Made by a program: the position numbers and the translations under genes
The notes under the pieces: generated by a model
Seen by the model: the letters and a program-made list of their open reading frames with translations, nothing else
What the model was told of the DNA's origin: nothing
Databases searched by the model: none
In this document: piece after piece, positions 1 through 8,150 of the stretch
Numbering within the stretch: the stretch's first letter is position 1
Layout: every line of letters begins with the position of its first letter
From: an uncultured Synergistales bacterium
Lineage (GTDB): Bacteria; Synergistota; Synergistia; Synergistales; Aminobacteriaceae
Reading direction: 5' to 3'
Assembly (NCBI GenBank): GCA_905233525.1
Contig: CAJOEW010000010.1
Location: forward strand, 1 to 62,242
DNA length: 62,242 bases

Positions 1-1
1 T

Positions 2-598
2 AGAAGATTGGCCCAAAAGACATATGATCAGAAGATAAAAAGACTTGTTGATAAGAGACTTAAACAAATCCAAAATATTAGTAAGGATTATCAAGATGAT
101 GAGATTGAGACAATTTATAACAGCATGAATATCAATAGGCAGGCTCTGGTAAAACCTGTGGTAGATTCATGGGAACAGAGAGTTCAAGTTTGGAAATCAA
201 TCCCCTACACAGGTAAAGAATTCAAAGAAGGCGCTCCTGAAATATACACTAAGAAGGGGGAGCGAGTAAGATCAAAGTCAGAGAAGCTTATTGCAGATAC
301 TTTATTTGAAATGGGAATCGAATACAGCCGTTATGCCCGCTCTGTTCAATTTGCGACGGCTAAGTATGAACAAATGTTAAGGCAGTATGAAAACGCAAAA
401 CTCAACGAACAAAACGATATTCCGACTATAAATATAATTGACCGCGCTACAGTACCTGATTATAAGGACGGGCCTAAACGCGCAAGAATTTGTATTATCG
501 GTACAGCGGCAGGGATGGCGTTATCAATCTTCTTAGCATTTATATTTGCACATCTTCAAAACGTTAAAGAACGCCGCGAAGAATTTGAGGATTATTAA
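2..598 (+). CDS. Chimeric ORF: N-terminal part resembles a Firmicutes hypothetical nuclease-like family (KGERVRSKSEK motif), C-terminal part is the Wzz/chain-length-determinant C-terminus; 5' end open at window edge
   Basis: Frame is open to the window edge (TTG at 8 only the first listed start). IYTKKGERVRSKSEKLIADTL then EMGIEYSRYARSVQFATAKYEQMLRQYENAKL...IIGTAAGMALSIFLAFIFAHLQNV (Wzz coiled coil plus TM2). Confidence 0.6.
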   Translation, partial: RRLAQKTYDQKIKRLVDKRLKQIQNISKDYQDDEIETIYNSMNINRQALVKPVVDSWEQRVQVWKSIPYTGKEFKEGAPEIYTKKGERVRSKSEKLIADTLFEMGIEYSRYARSVQFATAKYEQMLRQYENAKLNEQNDIPTINIIDRATVPDYKDGPKRARICIIGTAAGMALSIFLAFIFAHLQNVKERREEFEDY

Positions 599-778
599 AA
601 TTTAGCCAGTCTATAAATTTTCATGAGATGTTTTTAATTTTTGCATTGCTCCGGCTTTTAAAGCTGGAGTTTATTTTTTTGAAGCGCCTTGATTTTTTAA
701 GCTCAATGCTCAAATTTTAGTTATAATATGCGCCAGTTTTGAGACATGTAAAATTTTTCACAGGAGGAATTTTTTATC

Positions 779-1000
779 ATGCGAGTTTTATTATCGTGTG
801 TTCATATAATTATCGCGGTGTTGATGACGTTAATAATATTAGTTCAGCAGCGCAGGCAGGGCGGTTTTACGGGAATATTCGGCGGCGGCACTCAATCTGA
901 TTCAGGACAATGGCAGAGATTTTCAGCGCTTACGAAAATTACGATCGTGTTAGCTGCTATATTTATGGTTACTTCGTTTTTTCTGGTCTATATGAGTTAA
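779..1000 (+). CDS. secG: Preprotein translocase subunit SecG
   Basis: 73 aa, two TM segments, LVQQRRQGGFTGIFGGG motif; SD aggagg upstream. Confidence 0.9.
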   Translation: MRVLLSCVHIIIAVLMTLIILVQQRRQGGFTGIFGGGTQSDSGQWQRFSALTKITIVLAAIFMVTSFFLVYMS

Positions 1001-1021
1001 ATTTTTTTGGAGGATAAAAAA

Positions 1022-2050
1022 ATGTTACAATCCCTCAGTGAAGTTACAAGCCTGAAATTAGATCAAAATAGATTTTACAGCGCTACTCATGATGAAATTA
1101 AATCAGGCGCAACGACGGATATATATTTTATAAATACGAGAGATGTTTTAGATTCAGCTGACAAGCTTAACACACAAGTAACGGCCGAAATTTTTACGCG
1201 TACATATGGATTATTTGCCGGTCTTGATGAAGTTAAAGAGCTTTTAAAAGATTCAGACGTTCAGATCGAAGCATTACCGGAAGGCGAAAGATTTTCACCT
1301 AAAGAAGTTTTAATGCGTATCAAAGGCCCTTACGGAGCTTTTGGAATTTTTGAGACTACATTATTAGGGATGTTATCAAGCTCATGTGCATGGGCAACGG
1401 CTGCTCGTGAATGTGTTGATGCTGCCGGCGGTAAACCTGTTTTATCATTTGGAGCGAGGCATTTACATCCTGCTGTAGCGCCTGTTATGGAAGCTATAGC
1501 CGTTAAAATCGGAGGTTGTGCTGGCGCTAGTTGTATAACCGGTGCAAAATTATGCGGACGCGAGCCATTAGGGACAGTCCCTCACGCAGCAATTTTAATT
1601 ATGGGCGATACTTTAAAATTAGCAGAAGCTTACGATAAAACATTACCTAAAGAAATTGGCCGTACGTTTTTAGTAGATACTTTTCATGATGAATGCGAAG
1701 AGGCTTTAAATTTAGCTCGTTCAATGGGAAGGCGTTTAGGAGCCGTAAGACTTGATACACCAGGCGAGCGCGGCGGCGTAACAGTAGATCTTGTGCGTGA
1801 GTTAAGGTACAGGCTTGACCGTGAAAATTTTGATTATGTAAAAATCGTAGTGTCAGGCGGATTGAATCCTGAGCGCATAAAAATTTTATCAGAGGCCGGA
1901 GCTGATGTCTTTGGTGTAGGAAGTTATATAGCTCATGCGATTCCTATGGATATGACGATGGATTTAAAAGAAGTCGACGGAAAACCAGTAGCTAAACGCG
2001 GAAGATTACCAGGTATACTTGAAAATCCGCGCCTGACTCGTATAAAATAG
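1022..2050 (+). CDS. Nicotinate phosphoribosyltransferase family protein
   Basis: NAPRTase/QAPRTase-like fold motifs (SFGARHLHPAVAP, VSGGLNPERIKILSEAGADVFGVGSYI); SD ggagg precedes ATG at 1022 rather than the listed TTG at 1007. Confidence 0.85.
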   Translation: MLQSLSEVTSLKLDQNRFYSATHDEIKSGATTDIYFINTRDVLDSADKLNTQVTAEIFTRTYGLFAGLDEVKELLKDSDVQIEALPEGERFSPKEVLMRIKGPYGAFGIFETTLLGMLSSSCAWATAARECVDAAGGKPVLSFGARHLHPAVAPVMEAIAVKIGGCAGASCITGAKLCGREPLGTVPHAAILIMGDTLKLAEAYDKTLPKEIGRTFLVDTFHDECEEALNLARSMGRRLGAVRLDTPGERGGVTVDLVRELRYRLDRENFDYVKIVVSGGLNPERIKILSEAGADVFGVGSYIAHAIPMDMTMDLKEVDGKPVAKRGRLPGILENPRLTRIK

Positions 2051-2121
2051 AATTTCAATCGCGAACAAGCCCCGGTTCGATTGAGAATGAATATAAATTT
2101 TTTCAGGAGGAATATTTTTTT

Positions 2122-2553
2122 ATGATCGGCAGTAGTTCGTACTTGGCCAAGCCTGGTCAGGTCGATAGAAAATGGTATGTAATAGATGCCGCAGGAAGAT
2201 CGATCGGTCGTGTTGCTGCGGTTGTGTCTATGATTTTAACAGGTAAGAACAAACCGACTTATACTCCGCATGTTGATACCGGCGATTATGTAATTCTGAT
2301 CAACGTTGAAAAAGCGAAGCTCACCGGCAAAAAAGCGAGTCAATCATTCTGGCATTATCATTCAGGACACCCGGGCGGATACAAAGCAACGTCATGGGGA
2401 GTCTTAATCAAAACGAAGCCTGAAGAATTATTCAGACATGTTATCAAAGGAATGCTTCCGAGGAACAGGCTTAAATACATCAATAAATTAAAAGTATATG
2501 CCGGCGCGTCACATCCTCATGAGGCGCAGAATCCCATCACGCTGGAGATCTAA
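2122..2553 (+). CDS. rplM: 50S ribosomal protein L13
   Basis: KWYVIDAAGRSIGRVA..., TGKNKPTYTPHVDTGDYVILIN, HPGGYK; SD aggagg. Confidence 0.97.
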   Translation: MIGSSSYLAKPGQVDRKWYVIDAAGRSIGRVAAVVSMILTGKNKPTYTPHVDTGDYVILINVEKAKLTGKKASQSFWHYHSGHPGGYKATSWGVLIKTKPEELFRHVIKGMLPRNRLKYINKLKVYAGASHPHEAQNPITLEI

Positions 2554-2571
2554 GGAGGTTAAATAAATCAA

Positions 2572-2964
2572 ATGGAAGATAAATACATTTGGGGAACAGG
2601 CCGCAGAAAAAATGCAGTAGCTCGTGTTCGTATATGTTCAGGAACGGGCGAGATCAAAATAAATAACAGGACAGTTGAGGATTATTTCCCGCGTTTAATT
2701 TGGCAGTCGCAGGTTATGCAGTCATTAAAGACCGCCGGAATGGAAGGCCGTGTAGATGTTTTTGTGAATGCTTCAGGCGGCGGATTAACAGGTCAAGCAG
2801 GCGCAGTAAGAATGGGAATCGCTCGTGCGCTTGAGAAAATGAATCCCGAATTACATTCAGCCTTAAAGAAGGACGGATTATTAACGAGAGATCCTAGAAT
2901 GGTTGAGCGTAAGAAATTTGGTCAGAAGGGTGCTAGAGGCAAGAGACAGTACTCGAAGCGTTAA
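2572..2964 (+). CDS. rpsI: 30S ribosomal protein S9
   Basis: GTGRRKNAVARVRI... terminal KKFGQKGARGKRQYSKR. Confidence 0.97.
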   Translation: MEDKYIWGTGRRKNAVARVRICSGTGEIKINNRTVEDYFPRLIWQSQVMQSLKTAGMEGRVDVFVNASGGGLTGQAGAVRMGIARALEKMNPELHSALKKDGLLTRDPRMVERKKFGQKGARGKRQYSKR

Positions 2965-2995
2965 TCTTTTGATTTTTTGTGACAGAAAATTTTTT

Positions 2996-3032
2996 AGGAG
3001 CAGTTCTGATTTTTTTCGGAGCTGCTTTTTTA
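2996..3032 (+). terminator. Rho-independent terminator after rpsI
   Basis: agcagttctga-(loop)-tcggagctgct followed by T run. Confidence 0.75.
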
Positions 3033-3172
3033 TGAATCTTTTGATTTTTATGCCAGCGTAATATAAAATTCATTCAATGCTTACGCAAATTTCATTGAAA
3101 GGAAGTATTTACATGGGTACCAGCGGAGCTGAAAATACGCAATTAAGATCCGGCAATGCAACTTTAAACGAC

Positions 3173-3196
3173 AGCACGACAGCACGACAGCACGAC
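3173..3196. repeat. Tandem 8-bp repeat (AGCACGAC)x3 plus partial ACGAC upstream (3168-3172)
   Basis: Read directly: acgac agcacgac agcacgac agcacgac aagcac. Confidence 0.97.
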
Positions 3197-3216
3197 AAGC
3201 ACAAGGCCGTAAAGTC

Positions 3217-4371
3217 TTGATTGTTACTTTTCAAAGTGTAAATTACGGTACTGCTCTTCAGAATTATGCACTGACAACTAAATTAAATTCATTAGGTTTT
3301 GAAGCATACACATTATTAAGTTCTTTTGGTTTTGAAGGTTATTGCTTACATCGAACGGGCGTTAAGCAGCCTTTAGATATTTCGTTGTCAAAAGTAATTT
3401 CAATTGCAAAGAAAATAGTTAAAAGAATTTTGGGCTTATTGGGCGTTAAAAAATACAAGAAGAAACCTATAAGCGAACGCGAGAAGAAATTTATTGCCTT
3501 TCATAACAAGTATCTTTCTAAAGGAGTATTCATTCCTGAAGCTCAAGTTCTAAATCATGCGGATGCGTTTAAAGATTTTGAGTATGTTGTAGCAGGCAGT
3601 GATATGATCTGGAGTACTTTTACCGGCAAAATTGAGGAGCTTAGATATTTCAATTTGGATTTTGTAGAGCCTGAAAAGAGAGTTGCTTACGCTCCGAGTT
3701 TTGGACTTGCTGAATTTACTTTTAATTTTCTTGATCTGCGCAAAGAGTTGTTATCGAAGTTTAGAAAATTATCATGCCGTGAACAGAGAGGCTGCGATTT
3801 AATAAAAGAATTGACAGGCTTTGACGCTCAACACGTGCTTGATCCTACGATGTTGTTAAGTGCTGAACATTATAGGACTATTGCGAAAAAGCCGGCGTTT
3901 GAAATTCCAGAACATTACGCGCTAATATATCTCAGTGTTAACGATCTTACAGTGTTTAGACAAAGAGAATATGCCAATGTGATAAATGCTGCATGTCATG
4001 GAATCGAGACAATAAATTTATATTTCGATCCTAGTTTTTCAGTATTTTATGATGGTCGTGCAGAACAAATAGGCCCTGAAGAATTTTTATGGCTCATTGA
4101 TCACGCGGATATCGTAATAGAAAATTCATTTCACGGCACGGCATTTTCAATTTTGTTTCATAAAAACTTTATAGCGATGGACAGAGCCTCATCATACGAT
4201 ACCATGAAAATTAAGGACATATTATCAACTTTAGGCATACTCGACAGAAAATACGACAACGACGCGCGAATCCCTGAAGGCATTATTGATTACGAGGCTG
4301 TAGACAAAAAATTAAACGAGCTGCGCGAGACATCAACAAATTATTTGCGCGAGTGTCTAGACATAAAATAA
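3217..4371 (+). CDS. Polysaccharide pyruvyl transferase family protein (WcaK-like); true start probably ATG 3113, currently out of frame because of the 8-bp repeat
   Basis: VTFQSVNYGTALQNYAL N-terminus, ...VAGSDMIWS..., IENSFHGTAFSILFHKNFIAM. ATG 3113 has a good SD (aaaggaag-N7) but meets TGA at 3218 with 3 repeat copies. Confidence 0.8.
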   Translation: MIVTFQSVNYGTALQNYALTTKLNSLGFEAYTLLSSFGFEGYCLHRTGVKQPLDISLSKVISIAKKIVKRILGLLGVKKYKKKPISEREKKFIAFHNKYLSKGVFIPEAQVLNHADAFKDFEYVVAGSDMIWSTFTGKIEELRYFNLDFVEPEKRVAYAPSFGLAEFTFNFLDLRKELLSKFRKLSCREQRGCDLIKELTGFDAQHVLDPTMLLSAEHYRTIAKKPAFEIPEHYALIYLSVNDLTVFRQREYANVINAACHGIETINLYFDPSFSVFYDGRAEQIGPEEFLWLIDHADIVIENSFHGTAFSILFHKNFIAMDRASSYDTMKIKDILSTLGILDRKYDNDARIPEGIIDYEAVDKKLNELRETSTNYLRECLDIK

Positions 4372-4380
4372 ACTCAAATA

Positions 4381-4424
4381 AAAAAACTCCTCCGGCGCAA
4401 AAACCAGAGGAGCATATTTTTTTA
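4381..4424. terminator. Bidirectional hairpin between convergent genes
   Basis: ctcctccgg...ccagaggag flanked by A and T runs. Confidence 0.6.
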
Positions 4425-4441
4425 TATCACCAGAAATTTTA

Positions 4442-6928
4442 TCAGCTCAAGAAATCTAACAAGCTCGGCTGAATTATCCTGGCCATGATCGCTAAATTCG
4501 ATTGATACATGTAATCAGCCATCATCATTTGAGTTATTAAATCTGCCGGATCAGCCTTAACAAGATCATCATATTCTTCGGTCATGATTAGTTCATTCGT
4601 AGTAAGGCGTTCCATGTTGGCTGTATAACGTGTTTGTAAAGCTCCGCCTTCTGACATGATACCTAACAGATTTTCAAGCATGGCATCAATTCTGGGAAGC
4701 ATTTTATTTTCAAGATCATCAATATTTCCTGACTTGATCGCCGCCGTTATATCGTCAATCGTGCCAAAACCGTTTTGCGTCGTTGTGTTTGAACCGCTCC
4801 TGATCGTTGCGTTCTGATTGTGAATTCCGGTCGCCGTTCTCGTTGAAGCAGCCACATCAAGAGCATAACCTCCGCGGTAATATGTTGAAGCTTGCGCCGT
4901 TCCCATAAAATCATAATTAGTTCCAACTTCGCCAAATTCGATCTCTATGTTATATCCGCGCGGTGACCAAACTGTAAATTTTCCGTCGTCGTTAACCGTT
5001 GCTTGAACGTCATAATCTTGCATACGGGCATTAACAAATTCTACAAGCTCAACATAATTTATTATGCCGTCGTCATTTACATCACGCATGGCCGTTAAAT
5101 CTATTGTGTGCTCATAACCTGCAACCTTGATCGTTAATGTTTCTGCCGGAACTGTTGAGCTGTTCCATTCGTATGTCGTAATATCGCTTTCACCTTGAAC
5201 ACACGTGCTTAAACCTAAAACCTTATTCGCAATCGTGCCTTGAATGTCGATCACGTTAACCGCTGAACCGTCAACAGATGATAAAGCAATTATCGGAAAA
5301 TCTCCTGAATTACGGCCTCCTAAATTTCCATCTGCGTCCATTTGTCCCATATGCTGATCATAATAATTCACGTACAGCCAGTCCTGGGTTTCGATACGCA
5401 GACGATCCAAAATACTCTTGACAGTATCATCAGCGCTTATATCAATATCAACTGAATGACCTAAATTTGAAATTCTTATCGTGCCGACATCTGAACCGAC
5501 ATCGCCTATAGTTTCAGAATCGCGGATCGGTGTGTCTGTCATTTTTAAATTTGATGTTACACCGCCATGAATTCCCATTTGTGCAGCAATACCGCCTGAA
5601 TACCTGTCCCATTCAGGATCGGAAAACGGAAGATCAACAACTGTAAAACCTTCGCCGGATAAAAAATATATCGAAGCAGCGTCATCAATAATCGTTCCTG
5701 TATCATCAGTAGGTAAATTTATTCCCATTATTTCGCTGCCTTCTTGTGCATTAACTTGAGATACGATTTGCTGCATGACTTTCGCACGATCAACAAAACC
5801 GGTATCTTCGTCAATAACTTGCGAGCGCGTTACACTTACATCATACGTTTTTCCGCAATTCATTTGAACACGCATGCGGGCACCTACAGAATCATCAACA
5901 CAAGGAGCTGACGGGAAATTTATAAACTCGACTCCAATTCCAGGCGCATTATCCGTATATCCGTATGTTCTTAACGCCGTCGATAATCCTAATTCATCGG
6001 CGTAATGCTGTCCGTTAACGTCCATAAATAAAACTTGCTCGCCTTTATATCCGCGAATTACCAGGCGCTGCGTTTTAGCTTCGTAATTTAAACTGTCAAG
6101 CGTCTCAACAAAATCAGAGCCTTTATCTTCTGAGTCTTCTGAGTCGTCATTCTTATCAATCTGAGTTGATGATGCCTTCGTGCCGGAACGTGTAGAGCTT
6201 ATGCCGGTCTCTGTGCTGTCGCCGTTAGCTGAGTCAACGTTATAAACATCAACAGTAACTTCAAGCCAGCCTGATGTCGCATTTCTGATCCTGTCTGCTA
6301 AATCCGTCATAGTGTATTCGCCTTCGTTTAAAACTATGTCGACAGAACGCCCGCCGCTTGATATTCTCCAGTGTAATGTATCTGTTACATCAAGCGTTTG
6401 ACCTGGCGCAAATTCTACTGACTTCATGGCCGTTTCCATTCCGAGAACGTCAAATACATCCATATGACTGTGATCAACAGGCCGCGTCTCTAATTCTGAA
6501 GCTAATTCGCCGTTGTCATTGAAATCAAATAATTTTAATGCATTGCCTTCACCGGTGATCTTTAAGCTCGGATAATGTAATGCCTCTTGCGCAGCGTCCA
6601 CTGATAAACGATCCGAAGGTTGATCGCCTGTTCTTTTCGCTACTACAATTAATCTTGATTCGTCTGCTGATGTTCTTGCCAATAAGCCTTCAATGTTATT
6701 TATTTTTTCTGCTATGTCTGATAATTCGTCAGTATCATTGAAATAAATTTTTACTGTGCTGGCCTCGTCATCGCCAATCGTAAATGATAATGCGCTCGTT
6801 GAACCGTAGATTGTATTATCAGAATCGCTTTCTTCATCGTCTGTAGAGGCTGGATAAAGTAAACCTGAATTATTTTCAGTAACCGAAATTTTACCGCTGG
6901 TACTCTGCAAAACTAAACGGCCTGACAC
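4442..6928 (-). CDS. flgL: Flagellar hook-associated protein 3 (FlgL), C-terminal part, separated from 6928..8121 by a frameshift
   Basis: C-terminal TRYTANMERLTTNELIMTEEYDDLVKADPADLITQMMMADYMYQSNLAIMARIIQPSLLDFL is a FlgL/flagellin-type C-terminus; begins on GTG overlapping the upstream TAG. Confidence 0.75.
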   Translation of the reverse strand: MSGRLVLQSTSGKISVTENNSGLLYPASTDDEESDSDNTIYGSTSALSFTIGDDEASTVKIYFNDTDELSDIAEKINNIEGLLARTSADESRLIVVAKRTGDQPSDRLSVDAAQEALHYPSLKITGEGNALKLFDFNDNGELASELETRPVDHSHMDVFDVLGMETAMKSVEFAPGQTLDVTDTLHWRISSGGRSVDIVLNEGEYTMTDLADRIRNATSGWLEVTVDVYNVDSANGDSTETGISSTRSGTKASSTQIDKNDDSEDSEDKGSDFVETLDSLNYEAKTQRLVIRGYKGEQVLFMDVNGQHYADELGLSTALRTYGYTDNAPGIGVEFINFPSAPCVDDSVGARMRVQMNCGKTYDVSVTRSQVIDEDTGFVDRAKVMQQIVSQVNAQEGSEIMGINLPTDDTGTIIDDAASIYFLSGEGFTVVDLPFSDPEWDRYSGGIAAQMGIHGGVTSNLKMTDTPIRDSETIGDVGSDVGTIRISNLGHSVDIDISADDTVKSILDRLRIETQDWLYVNYYDQHMGQMDADGNLGGRNSGDFPIIALSSVDGSAVNVIDIQGTIANKVLGLSTCVQGESDITTYEWNSSTVPAETLTIKVAGYEHTIDLTAMRDVNDDGIINYVELVEFVNARMQDYDVQATVNDDGKFTVWSPRGYNIEIEFGEVGTNYDFMGTAQASTYYRGGYALDVAASTRTATGIHNQNATIRSGSNTTTQNGFGTIDDITAAIKSGNIDDLENKMLPRIDAMLENLLGIMSEGGALQTRYTANMERLTTNELIMTEEYDDLVKADPADLITQMMMADYMYQSNLAIMARIIQPSLLDFLS

Positions 6929-8121
6929 TAACGACGCAACAGGAATCGAATTATTAACTTATCGAGATTATCATATGAAATTGCTTCTAAATCATCAATA
7001 AAAATCGTTAATGATCCTCCGTCCGGCTGCCAGTCTAATACGTTTTTAGTTCCCATTAAACCGGAAGCCTTTACAGTTGCGGCCATGTCTTCGTCGGTGA
7101 TCTCTTTGTTCCAATTCCCGATAACTATGCTGATATCATCGTCCGTAACATCAAGACTTGATAATTTTTGCGCCATAGGTAAATAATCAGTGTCAGTCCA
7201 GCCTGTGATACCGATTTTTTCAGTAGTGTTTGATCTCAAAATCATTTGCTGCTGACCTGTGTAATTATCTTTAACAACGCTGGCAGTTACGAGCATATCC
7301 GCGCCCTGTTCAGTTAAAGATCTATTTACAAGAGCAGCAAGATCATCAAGCGAAATTCCTGACACCTCATTAGGATCGCGGAAGCCGTTATAATCAGTAA
7401 CGTTTGTTTTGCCGCTTGCGACTTCGTCCACCCAATCTTCTGGAATAAATACTGATATAGTACGACTGCCGACGGTGATTTGAACTTTTTCCTCGCGTCC
7501 TGTCCATTGCCAGTCAAGAGGAACATAATGCGAGCAAATAAAATGAGTTGTTTCATCTTTCGGCATGACTTCAGAACCGGCAAAATTTACATCACCTAAA
7601 ATTCCCTCTGATATTCCATAAGCCATTCTTGTATCATTTCCGTTATAAACAATTGAGCCGTCAGAAGCATAAGAAAATGGAGGCGTGCTTGTGTCTGTAC
7701 CTCCAAAAATATATTTACCGGCGATACGAGCATTTAAATTATCAAGCATAATATCTTTTTGAGCTTCGATAGCGTCGGCTATGTCGTTTAATTCTGATGT
7801 GTCGTACGAACCGTTACCAGCTTGAATAACAAGTGTACGAATCTGCTGTAATGCGTCATGAACGTTATTTAAAGCGCTGTCAACATATTTCAACATAGTA
7901 ACAGCGTCGCGCGAATTATTGTAATATTTCTCGCCTGAATTTATAGACGACTGCAAATTTAAAGATTTAGCAATAGCATTCGGATTATCAGACAATTTTG
8001 TATATTTATTGCCTGTAGCTATTTGTTTCTGTAATTCCTGAAGGCCGCCTAAATTCTTTTGAAGAGAATTTAATAAACTGCCGTACATTGTTGACGTAGT
8101 CATGCGGTTAGTTAATGCCAT
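6928..8121 (-). CDS. flgL: Flagellar hook-associated protein 3 (FlgL), N-terminal part
   Basis: MALTNRMTTSTMYGSLLNSLQKNLGGLQELQKQIATGNKYTKLSDNPNAIAKSLNLQSSI is a FlgL N-terminus; adjacent to flgK. Confidence 0.88.
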   Translation of the reverse strand: MALTNRMTTSTMYGSLLNSLQKNLGGLQELQKQIATGNKYTKLSDNPNAIAKSLNLQSSINSGEKYYNNSRDAVTMLKYVDSALNNVHDALQQIRTLVIQAGNGSYDTSELNDIADAIEAQKDIMLDNLNARIAGKYIFGGTDTSTPPFSYASDGSIVYNGNDTRMAYGISEGILGDVNFAGSEVMPKDETTHFICSHYVPLDWQWTGREEKVQITVGSRTISVFIPEDWVDEVASGKTNVTDYNGFRDPNEVSGISLDDLAALVNRSLTEQGADMLVTASVVKDNYTGQQQMILRSNTTEKIGITGWTDTDYLPMAQKLSSLDVTDDDISIVIGNWNKEITDEDMAATVKASGLMGTKNVLDWQPDGGSLTIFIDDLEAISYDNLDKLIIRFLLRR

Positions 8122-8150
8122 AATTTGTCACGCTCCTTTGTTTATTTCAC

